A DNA stretch of 64,000 bases from Agrocybe praecox (GCA_964017145.1 OZ024851.1:496001-560000), one strand, 5' to 3'. Shown: positions 24,600-36,649, counted from the first letter of the stretch. Numbers and translations are program-made. The notes: generated by a model from the letters alone, not told the origin.

Positions 24600-25060
24600 C
24601 ACCTAGATCTTCGCGCACTGAAGGATAGGATCGAGACATTACTCACGCCCATTTAAAATCGCCTCATGTGTTGTCTATATTTCATATGAGGCGAAGAGGC
24701 TATAGGAGGCTAGCGAATAGGAATGTTAACGAATAAGAAGGTTGCACGGTATAATGCAAATGACTCACGGAACAGATAGATCACATATGCGGGCAGATAT
24801 GCATATTGAGTGGATCAAGGACCCACTGATCTCTGGATGACATACAAAAAAATGCCTCTTCTTTTCGTCTTTGTTTTCTCTCCCTCTCTTAAATCGGTTC
24901 CACTTGCGCCTGCAACCCAACCTAACTCCGATTATGATTATTGAATCTGGATTCCATCCATAGCTGTCCAGATAAGCTTGTCGTGATAAGGTGGGCTGAC
25001 TCGTTTAGTAGGGTAGAGCCGTCTTGGATCCATACAGCCCAGTCAAAGGAGCTCGGGAAG
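24600..25060 (-). repeat. duplicated upstream (promoter) region, copy with the full-length family gene
   Basis: Reads, on the minus strand, as the counterpart of 12531-13022 (TTGACTGGGCT, CTTATCTGGACAGCT, TCAATATGCA in the same order toward the start codon). Conservation outside the coding part suggests shared regulation or recent duplication. Confidence 0.7.
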
Positions 25061-25104
25061 GATCGGGTTTTTTTCCCAGTGTTATGCGAATAAAAGAGTG
25101 GCGT

Positions 25105-25445
25105 ATGAACTTACAGCATCGTCAACGGTATATGAACCATGTCGCACTCATGCTGAGAAATCTGCTGAGAAATCTACTTGATAAGAAATAATAATGCTTG
25201 GTTTTTTTTTTCGTCCAAGGGAATATGTCGTGTTTGGCTTCAATCATTATCCCTGCCGCTGATGTCTAACTCAATATTGCTAACCAACCCAGAGGTCTAG
25301 CCCCCCAACCATCAATCGCGACAGCGGTCATCGGAGAAACACCAGACCCATGTGATGGAACCCGCAGTATGGTCAGCGCACAAGTCCGACGATAATTTTG
25401 TCCCGTCGCTGGAAGGCTGCTTCCTGTCTCCAGACACAAGCCGAG
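25105..25445 (+). repeat. dispersed repeat of about 340 bp, copy 1
   Basis: Nearly the same sequence as 58150-58497: both hold TTACAGCATCGTCAACGGTA, CTCATGCTGAGAAATCT, TCGTCCAAGGGAATATG, ATCGCGACAGCGGTCATCGG and end CAAGCCGAGAAACTG. The minus strand has a short shared open frame (GSITWVxCFSDDRCRD), so the unit could be the 3' part of a captured or mobile gene. Confidence 0.85.
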
Positions 25446-27720
25446 AAACTGGGCGTATAAGTGGTAAATACAGCCAAAACGGCGAGATATTGGACGTCAA
25501 GGCAGGAAACATGATGGTTTCCTCCGTTCGGACGTCGGCCATAGCGGGGAGGGTTTGGTTTTCTTTACCTGATCAAATGCAGCCCACACGGCATTGCGGA
25601 TTGCGGGGTCAAGTGTTGCTGTGAAGAATTTCAGCAATTTGCTAGAGGTGCAGAGTCGAAAGCGGAGCAAGTTCATGGTAGACGAATGAAAGATAGGGGA
25701 GCACAGGAGATGGACGTGTTAGAGTATCCGAGGCTAAGGGAGGCCGTGAAGGTGGCTCTTGTGGACTGTTTTCGGGGCTCAAGTGTGGCGTATGTTTATT
25801 TGAATTATCTGAAGGAGCTATAGACGGAGGCATTTATGAGAGAAAGAGGAGTACCGGTGTAGATGTGGCAGGTGGTGTCTGATCGTTCAGCTGCTGTGCT
25901 AAGTTTCTACTGTCTGCGGTGGTGGACCTTGGTAAAGCGAGTATTCGGAGTTTTGAAGGCTGCAGCAATATGCGTCTATTATCCACTTGTTCTCCATAGA
26001 ATATTGGTGAGGTAGACAAAGTAATGTTACTCCACTTGTCCCCTAGCAAAAAGCACCGTCAGTTGCTAGCCAAGTACAGAGACATAGTATATCCTCCTCC
26101 ACGGAAGGTTGGCTCCTGTGCAAGAGCTCGAGCGCTTGCGTCCAAGGCGCGGAATTTCGCGTTTCTCGTGGCTGCAATAGTGTCATGAGGAAAAGAATCA
26201 TGAACGTCGATGTATATAAACCACGTACATTCATCACACAGAAAAATTCATGAATACCGCAGTGGAAACCTTGTTTGATCACTTCACACCGCCGTCTCCG
26301 CCGCCGCCAACCATGACGTGAGCATGGACAATGCCAATGCTGAGACCAAATTTGAGGTCCTTCATAAGATGATCCCAATGGTTCGTCGAGGAAGATTATA
26401 TTGTGAACCAGGACGCGGACAATCCTCAGGGGAAGGCGAAGTGGGGCCATCACAATCGATCCTTGACGCATCTGCGCGGTCCACGTCAGTGTTTCGGTCA
26501 CTATCGTCCTGCGGCAAGCATTACACATAATGACACCAGCGTACTGGATCTCGGGTGGTAGGCGTGGAGGAGGGTCAGGAAGGTCAGTTTCCGTAAAGCT
26601 AGGTTTAAAAGTAAATCGCTCAATTAACAAAACAAAAAAAAAGAAGTTCGTTTGTCTCGCTGACGATGGTGCACCTGAACCCTGTGCGACAATCTCAAGA
26701 GAAAAGGTGTAGGGTACAGGACAATCACAGAATTCAGTTTGTGGCGACGACGCAATAGACTGAGCATGGTCTTTGCCTCTACTATTTCCAGTAGCGACCT
26801 TCGTCAAAGGGTTTGGGTCATCGGAGCCTATCCCAACGGCTCATCGAGGAATATTATGTCCGGGAACTGTACGTGGACGCAGTTCAGGAGAAGGTGAAGC
26901 TGAGACAGAAAAGACGTCAGAGTCAATCCTTGATACATCTGCAAGGTCCACGTCAATATCTTGGCTCTTGTCATCTTCTGTCTCTGTTTCAGCCCTTGAA
27001 GCATCTGCAGCAACTGATGGAGATTCAGGCAGTAACTCGCGATGTCGAGACTCGAGTGTGGTGACCTCTGGGAAGTGCAGGGGGTGTAGTGATGGTTTGG
27101 GTTCCGACCGATAATTGTACCACTGCGATCTCGACCTGCAGAGCCTGTAGGAGTTCCAGATCCTTTCCGAAAGTAAAAGGATATGACTCGTTGAGCTGCT
27201 GGTTGGTGAATAATCCATTGATTCATCCTGTAACCGAGTAAGTCAATTTCGGAACGCACTGCAACGGTTACCAAAGGTACATACGGGTGGTCTCCGAGTA
27301 TTCCTGGCTGCTGTCCGATGGTCATCCTAGAGCTATCTCGGGAGTGTTTTCTGCAACCACGCTGCTTCCTCTCTCTGCTTCTGCTCGGATTGGGCGATTT
27401 TTGTTGCTGGCGCTGTTCCTTGATCTATCTCGGGATACCTGGTGCTTGAACTAGGACCAACGTCGAAACCTTTGTTGGCAGGCTACGCCTACAAAATACA
27501 TCCAATGAGATCAAGAGTGTTGACCTGAACAATATGGCTCCTAACCGATTTACTACCTCGAACTCCAATGTCAGCTATGTGCTGAAAAGCGAGAGAAAAG
27601 CGTGGGCGTTCAAGCTGAAGCTAAGGACAGGTTTGAGCCAGTATTCGGGCATTTGGCAGCGTTAATCTGTATAGAATAGCTGGATTCTTGGGTGCAGTCA
27701 TGATTTTGCGAACATTTAAG
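25446..27720 (-). other. unresolved minus-strand locus with coding character
   Basis: Several minus-strand segments look coding, but I could not splice them into one model. Near 27690 there is ATG followed by TAPKNPAILYRLTLPNARIL. Near 27400-27310 a Gln/Glu-rich helix (SEQKQREEAAWLQKTLPR) appears. 27200-26830 is Ser-rich and then acidic, ending SPSPELRPRTVPGHNIPR. 26515-26370 is a second, diverged copy of that acidic segment. 26170-25840 has LDASARALAQEP and YGEQVDNRRILLQPSKLRIL, and about 25610 has DPAIRNAVWAAFD. Frames differ between segments and stops intervene. Either it is a multi-exon gene with a duplicated exon or it is a relic of one. No family recognised. Confidence 0.4.
26368..26976 (-). 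repeat. direct duplication of an acidic coding segment (two copies about 460 bp apart)
   Basis: 26368-26515 and 26830-26976 are diverged copies: CCAATGGTTCGTCGAGGAA against CCAACGGCTCATCGAGGAA, CAATCCTTGATACATCTGC against CGATCCTTGACGCATCTGC. On the minus strand both encode the same pattern (DxDVDxADxSRIDxD..SPSPE..PRP), which supports this strand as the once-coding one. Confidence 0.7.
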
Positions 27721-27843
27721 GAAGTAGATGTGAAGGGAAGTGGGTGAGATGGGTCAGTGATTTAAACAAGGCCTAGGGCAATGACAAAGTTGTATCCCTG
27801 CAGTGCATATTAGAGCTTCAAAACCTTTGTATTGGAGCACTGA

Positions 27844-29371
27844 CTACCAGTTGTATGCTATTTTCATGTAAAGAAATGAAAAGGCTCCGGTAAACAACAA
27901 AATGTTCAACCATGAGAAGATATAGTCCCACCCAATGATGTAATGGCCAAGGAGAAGGAAAGCAATGGTAGTACATATGAATGCTTCTAAACCTTCAGCC
28001 TGTGAACCGTCACTATGGGTGCATCAAGTCAGAATATGGTTCATTGCAGAACATACAATCACACTCACATAGTAAGCAGGTACAAATTTAATATTATGCT
28101 GAACTGTAGAGCAATTCTTGTGTCGAGTAACGAAACCCATGCCTTCAACGCTTTGTTGAAACCGACTGTTTTGGTATCTTGTTCGCCATTTTTTCGGGCT
28201 TTTGCATCTAGAATGCTTGGGGTTTCGTCCGATAGTGTGTATGCAATGCAATGTTGAGCAGTTTCGACCAAGTATTGCTTATCGATCTTTACTGGATACC
28301 TCTCTTCAGTTATGCGACGAAAATATCGAAGGGTGTCGAGAGATGTCCATGCTTCTATGATTTTTTCAGCACCCACCCTTTTCGCATTAACAATAGGAGA
28401 GGCCTCAGTATTCGGGTCCCACATTCCGTGCATGTGTTCCTTAGTATACACATCCAACGGCCATAGTTTATGAATGAAATAGGTGGGAGTACTTGTGTAA
28501 GACTCTTCCCGGGCGATGGCTTGCCACTCTGGCAAGACTTTTGATCGAAGTGATACTACGACTATAATAAGAGATTAGTTAGTGAAACTCAGCCTTTCTT
28601 CAAAAACTTACGAATTGTTCGGTGCATATACTTCTCATATCGCAAAACTTTCCAACCAAGATCCATGTTTAAAGGCTTTGAGGAGTCAACTACGGCAGTA
28701 ATGACAGATAGAGGGTTGTTGATCCATTGTTGAATCATATCACGGAGCTGAATTGGAGTAGTACCTAACCCGAGCCCTGATATGCCTTCGGAGGGGAATG
28801 TAGACATAAGTGATATATATATGATGTGATATAAGATGATAAACTTACCGGGCAAGTCCACAAGAGTCATGGGTTCAGATACAAAGGGGCACTGAATACC
28901 AACTAACACTACCTTCTCCGATATCCAATGTAGTGATTGAAGCTCCTTGTGTCTTTCGCAAACAACTTTCTCGCTCAATGAGAGCACTTGATCCACGGAA
29001 ATATTTCCATCGAAAACTTTGATTTGGGCCCTTTGCATTAATGGTCGGAGGGTGTCTCCTTTGAAGCAAGTTGGGCCAAACTTGAGCCAGGTCCCATCCC
29101 GCTTCGCAAAGTATATTTGTGCAGACCATTGCGCGTGAGGTGTTAATCTCCACTCGACTGGGCATAGTGTGCATCCTCTGAGGATAACCTAGGATCGTCG
29201 CATAAGATAAAATCAATATCCGCAACTATGTCGTGCAAGCTGCAGTGCGTACCCCAGTAAAATTAGCAATAAAGTTGGATTTCCCTGGGTTGGTCATTAG
29301 CTTCGATATCGACAGAGAGTGAGAGTCGTACCAGCGTTCCTTTCACCAATGACCACGATATGGGGGGACAT
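27844..29371 (-). CDS. dynamin-like GTPase with C-terminal membrane hairpin
   Basis: Large GTPase of the dynamin type; such proteins remodel membranes. Six exons fit in phase. Exon 1-2 give HIVVIGERNAGKS, the G1/P-loop, split by an intron between the Gly and the Lys. Exon 3 carries the conserved Cys-Pro switch region (CTLCPVEWRLT) and ends in the G3 motif LVDLPG. Exon 4 continues with IQLRDMIQQWINNPLSVITAVV, the helix and strand after G3 in fungal dynamin-like proteins. A T/NKxD G4 motif is not visible where expected (RTILVVSLRSKVLPEW). The last exons are unlike classical dynamin: no middle or GED domain is obvious, and the end holds two hydrophobic segments (AFICTTIAFLLLGHYIIG and FSWLNILLFTGAFSFLYM) just before the stop. 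It may be a membrane-anchored, divergent or regulatory GTPase. Confidence 0.72.
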
Positions 29372-30272
29372 TCTGGGCTTGTAGGCTGATGGGAGAGAGC
29401 GGTTGGAATGCAGTTGGAATGTGTCTTGGTTGACCTAACTACAACTGTAGTGCCACCGCACTGCCACCATAACAGTCCGAATTTCTCGGACGTTTATCAT
29501 TTACACTTAATTAAAAGTAGAATTGAAATCGGCTTCTAAGACCTTTTGGTAAGTGTCAGCATTGAAAATCTAGATTACAAGGATAATCATTTCAGATGCA
29601 TAGGTGTATATATATCGTATACCTACACGCTCTACAGGTATACTAGTATGCGTATCGCAGACTCATTGGGCCCTACTAGCGCCCTCTCAACTGTATACGC
29701 CTACAGGATTGATTCAAGATAGTATTGTTACTTTGGTGCTCAAAGCCCTTAAAATTATGCATCGACGTCAATGTCCGTGGCCAACTCGCATGCGGCCGCA
29801 CTTCAAATGCGAAGCTTACAGCAATGCCATAAACGGACTCAATCCGCATATGCGTGTGACCTTGGTTTTTTCTTTTCGTGGCGGCGGCGTGTACGAAAGC
29901 CGTTTTAACTCGTAATATCTTATATCCTTCAGTGTCACCCGCAAAGATGAACGCTCGAGGTCGCGAAAATCAATACCTCGTTGTCAAAGCTTGTGCTGCC
30001 TGATACGACTGCCCAGCTTTTAGTCAGAGCGGATTCGTGTGTCTAAGAATATAAGCAGATTCTGCCCTTGAAAACAACCTATCTGGTCTTGGAGCATGAT
30101 GAACGAGAAATCTATGGATATATCATACGCCCCCAAAAACCAGGCTGTAATGCTTCGGAAACGCGCCGCACTATACTCTAACTCCTTTATCAACGCAGTT
30201 GATCCTATCATACTAATTTATGCGTGAGGAGTAGGCATACGTTTGTGAGTCATGCACGGGTAATCTGGCCTT
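29372..30272. other. intergenic; nothing recognised
   Basis: AT-rich upstream flank of the GTPase gene and 3' flank of the next minus-strand gene. Short open frames on both strands overlap and show no family resemblance. Confidence 0.35.
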
Positions 30273-31610
30273 CTATTCGTATTTTTCGATCAATTCCTCG
30301 AGTGTGCTATACATAGCAACTCCTCGCTCCCAGCGTGCTGACTTCATTTGACAAATATCTGCATACTTCTTTGGGTCCTTGATTTTAAGTTCTTTTTCTC
30401 TCATGAAACTGTTGTCCACATTGCGAAAAAGGGCCCCTGTTGAGTACTGAGTAAAAGATACTCCTGTTTCATTGAGCGATACCGGGATATTTGAGTGGGT
30501 GATTGTCGCAGAAGGGAGCAGGATTAGTGATCCCGCTGGAAACTCGATGACCAATCCGAGTTCCCAGAGAATAATGTGACCGCCTTTCGTTGGATCAAAG
30601 GCCCCCAGTGCATGGATTGCACACCATCCAAAAGGTAGATTGAGGCCATCTTTGCGTTTAATTGTGCAGACCTGTGGACCCATATTAAATGCAATACACA
30701 GACTTTTCAAAGTTTCGTGGTAGATGGGACATCCTCTCGTGAAGCTGATCCGTATGGGCTTTGGTATAGTCATATACTCTAGGATTCCACAAAGCATATG
30801 CGGCTAAGGGTAGTGGTTAGCGCAGTGATTTTCGTCTAAGTCACATCGGACTTACCGCTTTGGTAATTAGCAAGCCTCTTGATATGTTTATCGTCAAGTA
30901 GCCGGCTTATCATTGAGACATGCCTACCATTATTCAATTTGACAGGCTCTGTGGGGCCGTTCCCATAGGTCATCCCTGTGTTAATGGCAGGGAACCTTCC
31001 CCTTTTGTGATCCGTCTCATCATTATTGAAGGTAGCTCGTTGAGCTTCCTCTAGAATGATCTCACACGCCTTGTCTACAGATTCTTGGAAATCTTTATCA
31101 TTTGGCTGCCCCGCGCAGACGACAGTGATGCACTTATTTTTGTCGAGGACTACTTTCGTAGTTTTAAGCAAGATGAGTGAGGATTTACGTTAAATTTCGT
31201 TCATGCATAGGCTTTCTGGGAGGCTTGACTTACCTTCCGTCCCATTTGATAACGGTGAAGCCTTGCGCTTGAAGGCTTTCGATTGTTTCAACCTCCTTTG
31301 CGTTTAAAATCTTCGCGTTTTTGGAACTATACCCACCGTTGGCCACTGAAGGTGTCATAGTATCAAGTTTAGTTAGAACGTTTTCCGAACTAGCGACACA
31401 GTGCATCACAGCGCGTGATGATGGGACATGTCCATTTTCAACAATTTTTCTTGCGCGTATTAGCGCCCGTCTCGAGTTATCACAACTTTGTCTCTTCAGC
31501 TTAATCGTCTCGCGATTGTCTTCAGTTATTTTGAGGCATCTTTTCAAAGAATTTGAATCTACTCTATGTTCGTATAACAAGGCTTTATCTTTAGGTTGGT
31601 TAGCAGATTT
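30273..31610 (-). pseudogene. TET/JBP-like dioxygenase-fold protein, frame-broken
   Basis: Belongs to a large Agaricomycete family with a double-stranded beta-helix, which I take to be related to the TET/JBP 2-oxoglutarate/Fe(II) DNA-base dioxygenases that travel with fungal KDZ transposons. Seen: FPAINTGMTYGNGPTEPVKL with LLDDKHIKRLANYQSG (about 30990-30850), AYALWNPRVYDY, then NLPFGWCAIHALGAFDPTKG, GHIILWELGLVIEFPAGSLI, LLPSATITHSN (distal His) and SFTQYSTGALFRNV. Where the Fe-binding HxD is expected the sequence reads RKD (codon CGC at 30654-30656, one base from His CAC). A single-base frame break lies at about 30688-30702 (..NFEKSVY / CIAFNMGP..). The first splice (31230 to about 31150) also does not restore frame. 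So most likely inactive; a sequencing indel could explain one break but not all. Confidence 0.65.
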
Positions 31611-32579
31611 ATTTTCCTTATTCTGACTCTAGATAATTACCATCGGGATCACCCTGTAGACCCTCCGCTATATATTAGCAACATTCAACAATGCATCATG
31701 ATCAAAAGAGAATGGCGCTGAAGCAGTTTCAACAGCTGTATCAAATAGATACTGACATCCCGACCGCGTCTAGCAAAAGAAGAAATGAGCTTGAGAAGGT
31801 GCAAAAGCGGCTACTGGAATAGATACCGGCATATGTTATGATCACTAAGCTGTTAGGTAAATCCTAGCAGTGGGAATATATAAGACGTCAGCGCTGTTTG
31901 GCATGAATTCGCAGCTCGGATCCAGGGAATGATTCCTCTAGCTGCGAAAAAAAAACGACCTACTCAGAATATTTTGATAAGGCTGTCGCAAGGAATGATA
32001 TGGATAAATGCCGCTTGACGCAAGCAAGGTTAAAGGAGATTAGAGAATGTATATGATATCTTGATTTTGTGCTTTTGCGTTATGATGGCGTACTTGATAT
32101 GGTAAGTTAAGCTCGTGGAAAAGCTGTATAGTTGCGGAGATGAAATAGCACGGTCGGCATAAAGAAACTGCACCACGTGCGTTGTACATATTTGGTCGTT
32201 CTACCAAATATTCAGTGCCCAATCTGATTTGTAATCGCGTCAACGGCCCGGCGCGTTGATCTGGACATGGGCCAAAAAATCATAATAGGGTCCATCGAAT
32301 ATAAGAACTCGTCCATTGACCATATTGGCGCGACATCCCATCGCATTAAAACTCTTCATCTCGTTAACATATTATTTTTTGAAGGGAAATGCAGGCGTAT
32401 ATACGTATCCAGATTAACACTTTTACTTATTTTGCCTGGTTCGAACTCCAACTGACCGCACACTAGGCAAGACAGCTCAAGCTGCAAGGGAAGCGGAGAT
32501 GCCCTGCATGGCACGAGTGCTAGCTGACTTGTAAATTAGAATAGATAGTCAGGAATGAGGGTCAAAGCAGATGAGAGCG
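31611..32579. other. intergenic; nothing recognised
   Basis: No gene, RNA or clear repeat. A GGTTCGAACTCC near 32438 resembles a tRNA B box but no tRNA fold surrounds it. Confidence 0.35.
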
Positions 32580-34689
32580 TCAGGGACTAACTATGGAGTT
32601 TTTTCGGCCAGGAATTTCCAAGTCGATGTCGCCTTCCATCGTATGAAGATTAACCGCCGTTTTTCTGCGCACAATGAGTCTGTCAGGGGTGGTATTTTGG
32701 CGTGGGCGTGCCCCGAGAAGATAAGCGGGGGCTCCGCTGTCAATATTCGATCCGAGCGAACCAGATCTTCGTGCACTCTGTCGCGTATTCAGCCTGATTA
32801 AAGAATTAAGCGAATAGGTAGTATAATGCTATTACCAGGCTTACGTTACGAGCAGCGAATTTGCATACACTAGACATTTGACGCAGGGTATGTCAGTACG
32901 AACATATCTGAGAGATGAGTCAAGCGGCAGACATACACTTTGCAATAACGAAATGTAAGCCCATAAATATAAGATTTGTAGGCATAGTCAACCACTTCAG
33001 GGTAAGGGGTCAGCCTTTTTGACTCATATCATTGTTGGAGCGCTGGCTTGCTTACGCAGATCATGGAGATGATGGTTCCAGCACTATGAAGAAGGAAGCA
33101 TCGTATGAAGAAAGAAACAGTGAGTTCATTAAATAGACGAGGCGATGTAGTACAATGGAGACGGTGCATACCAAGTGAGTGAACCGGTCTCGAACGCATA
33201 TCGAATCAATGCGTCAACCATCGCATCTAAGCTGGAAGTATCAGCCATCTCATTAGTCTCGAGCTTTTGATGATGCGATCATAGAACCATACTCCACCGT
33301 TCCTCTCCGAGTCGATTCCAAAAGAAAGAAGAGCGAGGTTGTAATTATTATGTCGATCATAAAGGACAGCGCCAGTCCCGCAGTAAAGATCCACTGGAAA
33401 TACATAACGATAGTGCATTAGTACCTCAAGAGACGAATCGACGGCAGGGCTTACCTCTATGCGATCTCTAAAGAGGGTATATCGTCTGTAATGTATCCTG
33501 TCGGCAGTTTTTTGCACGTCAGGGGCGTTTGCTTTTCAACAGAATGAATGTTTGTAAGGCTTACATTTCAGCCGTCGTAACTGAAAAATGAAAACGGTCG
33601 TATCAACACAGAGATCAATCAGCAGCATCCCTTGTGTCGGCCGTCAAAGCCTTGAGCTTACCGGAAGCTGACGCTTAAGAAATTCGGTGAAGAATGAGCG
33701 CACGCATTCAAGAATTAAGGGCGCAACTCACCCAGACGCAATACAGCCAGAGTTAACTGAATGGGAAAATTTTACATGATTTGGGGGCAAAGGCGGGAGC
33801 AGTCAAGAAAAACTCACAATGGGGAGCGTTATCCAGTAGTTTTTTTGGCTTACTGTGAAGAGGTATGGCCTGCATCAGCTACAAGAAAATAAAGGATTGG
33901 CTTCATAAAAAGGCGACTTACACATGAAAATGCGGCGGGCAAAGAAACTGAATTTGTAATTATAATAAAAACATATATTTAGCCAACTAAACTCTGTAAT
34001 TCTCATAGACGCATCGCTTACGCATGAACAAGGAACGTTAAAATGGCCTAAGCGTCACAAGGTCAGCATATGTGCTTCGGTCAGACAAAATTAGGTGCGT
34101 ACGGTCATAGCTACGGAGAGCTGAGATCATTTGTTTAATCAAAACGATACCATCAGATCAAAAAACCCAAACTAACAGCAATATTCCTGGGGCAAATAAT
34201 GAGGCAAACATGACTCTTACGGATAGTAAATGGACTCAGTGCTCACCAGTGTATTGTATCGATGGCGGACTCTGCTCCATAGTTATCGACAGTATAACTC
34301 CAAAGACCGGACCATATAAACGACGTATGTAAAATATCCAAAAGCCTAAGAAGGCCGAAACCGCCTGGTTAGAACCTGTAACTTGTGTAAGTGTATTCAA
34401 GACAATTCCTCTTACCAAACAGCAAAGACCTGTACATGATTATGATTCTATCAGACAAAAACTGCGCGAAATCAAGAAATAGACATACTAGTAGTTTCAT
34501 TCGTCCGTTGTCTTTGGGGTACATTTTAATGTAGATGAACACTTGCACTGCCACAAAACCTGAAAGCCTACACACAAGTTTGCTCCGCTGGTCAGTAAAT
34601 TATCCTGAGCACCAAATCACGAACATTGAAGCCAGGAGTCCACCAAGCAGGAGCGAGCCATAGGTCTTAGGTATGTCTATTGCTGGCAT
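32580..34689 (-). CDS. seven-helix membrane protein, DUF6534 type
   Basis: Integral membrane protein of a family that is very numerous in Agaricomycetes; function unknown. About fourteen short exons can be joined in phase from ATG 34689 (MPAIDIPKTYGSLLLGGLLA) to the stop at 32580. Helix by helix: GFVAVQVFIYIKMYPKDNGR, LLRLLDILHTSFIWSGLWSY, LSVAMTAILTFLVHAFFARR, SQKNYWITLPILTLAVLRL, WIFTAGLALSFMIDIIITTS, LDAMVDALIRYAFETGSLT and the last MPTNLIFMGLHFVIAKVYAN. Then comes LLVTLNTR and a hydrophilic cytosolic tail of about 55 residues. These match the family's usual blocks in order and spacing. No stop or frame break was needed, so this is a living gene. The exon between the first and second helices (34640-34380) is the least certain part. 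Confidence 0.85.
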
Positions 34690-36009
34690 GGTTAAAATTT
34701 GGTGAGCGTAAAAAGCAAGCCAATGATCAACCAAAGGCCATGTAAATATAAGTATGTCACCCACGGACTTTTCGAGCATGACCGGAAGTTTTGACAGCTA
34801 GCATGGTGCAGCGTCGTAACATGCCGATATTTGCCCAAAAATACTGATTTAACGGTATACTGGCCCGGCCGGATCACAAAGTAACTGGCCATAGGTATCA
34901 CCATGCGCTTATAGAGAGCCCTACGCGCTGCATGCATGCTAACGACAGCCCTTGTGCCCACACGATGTTCAGTGAAAATAGGGGAGCTCACGACACATGC
35001 GCAAGCGACGCTTATTTGTGTATTTCCCGCATACTGCTTATGTGTCACAAGATGTCACAGCCAGCCCGATTAAGACACTGATTGTGGAAGGGGTTCATGG
35101 CGTCGCTGGTTGCTCCTGCTGGAGTTCTCTGATGTTCTCCTGGTTAAAAAACACTGCATATTGTATCTGTAGCACCTTTTAACATAGTATGGGACGTGCA
35201 CACCAAAGAAATACGAATATTGTCCACGGCAGATCCTAAATCGGCAATCACGCCATTACCCTTCACAGCCACCTGCACCTGCGGATATGCAAATATGCGT
35301 CGCTTATACATGTGTCGTGAGCTCCCCTAATATGTAGTTACTCGAGCATACTAACGATACAACAGACTTGAAAAAATCAACTCAGATGGCGCCACCCACT
35401 AGATTCACGCCACAAGCCCTCCCTCGATTTATTGATTCCCCATCTGTCGCACTGTTTCTATTGATTCGTTTACTCTCTATCTAGGTACGCTTGTATAGAT
35501 TAATTTAAGTTTGCCAATCCGGAGCCAATTCTATTCGTTCGTCTCCCGCGTGTGAATGTTACAACGGAATGCGCGTAACTGGATTGGAGTACAAACTGGC
35601 ATGGGGATGAACGAAAGACAATATAAAACTTAAAAATCACTTCAGTGCACCGTCTGCAGAAGTCTGAAGTCATGGAACATGTGTGTAGAAAAAATCACCC
35701 CAAGTAATTCAACAATATTCTTGCAGTGAGGTAGGGCTGTGCGAGAATGTGAAAGATAGCGTCTCGATAGGAATTCGGGAGGGATTAGATAGGGAATGGA
35801 TAAGCCTCATGAAGATCCAATAGATGGCAGCGGCAGCGGCATAACATGCATTGAGAATGCAGGGTACATTGGAAGACTCGAGTAGAAGTTGAAGCGCTAC
35901 TAGTCTAGTCTATGTACAGTCGGACAAAAGGGCATCCAATGTTTTTCATCAATTCTTTTGACTACTCTAAGTATGCAGTATTTGAGTCAATTTACATGGA
36001 GAACAGACC
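34690..36009. other. intergenic; nothing recognised
   Basis: Upstream region of the membrane-protein gene and unassigned DNA. A 118-codon minus-strand frame at 34692-35048 overlaps the promoter region and has no family resemblance. GAGCTCACGACACATG at about 34984 and its inverse CATGTGTCGTGAGCTC at about 35311 form an inverted pair 330 bp apart. Confidence 0.4.
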
Positions 36010-36649
36010 TTACTTGGGGTAATTCCAAGGAAATTCTTTAAATTTGGCGGATCCTAAATATAAAGTAAAACCCTCGAAATTTTGATTTTTAGATAGGGAG
36101 GAGGCTTGTATGAGCTCTATTTTAGCGCGTACTACACTTCCTTGGCAGTCTTGCGTTACCATAATGATATCAGGAGCCGTCCCTTGGATGTTAACGGATC
36201 CCATGGTACCAGGTGTGAAACGTGCGAATTTGCAGCCAATCGGCGCCTTTTTTCTGGAATAAAGTTACCGGAGAACCACTCAGAACAATACAGCGTGCTA
36301 TCGATCAAAGAATTGTCGCAACGTAAAGGAGATGAGAAGACAAAAGCATCCACAACGCTCTCCCAATTGTCATTGGAGGCCAGTTTGTTCAACGCTGCCT
36401 CCCGAGGCGTTATACATGCAAAATTTCCTTAAGCTACGTAAGGGCAGTGGGAAACGCATCGTGGTGTACTGAATCGACTAACCACTATAAGCGAACAGAT
36501 AGATAATATAGCCGAACTGGACTTAGAAAGTCCCAATGTAAGGTAAGATATGACGAGCCCTTTTTGTTCGGGAGACGTATATATAAACACTATGCAGTTT
36601 CGCTGACCCTGGTTTGATTATCTCCTACTACTAGGTATCGCTTTTTAAT
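36010..36649. other. possible minus-strand gene remnant; otherwise nothing
   Basis: Minus-strand frames 36392-36156 (with SEWFSGNFIPEKRRRLAANS) and 36204-36010 (with PDIIMVTQDCQGSVVRAKIE) look protein-like but are in different frames with no intron that joins them. Unknown. The rest is the promoter of the RING gene. Confidence 0.3.

Noticed and set aside
32380..32470. Possible tRNA gene (GGTTCGAACTCC resembles a B box)
   Set aside because: No A box at the right distance and no cloverleaf stems could be drawn.
34692..35048. 118-codon minus-strand frame next to the DUF6534-type gene
   Set aside because: It ends just upstream of that gene's start and does not match the family; no splice links them.
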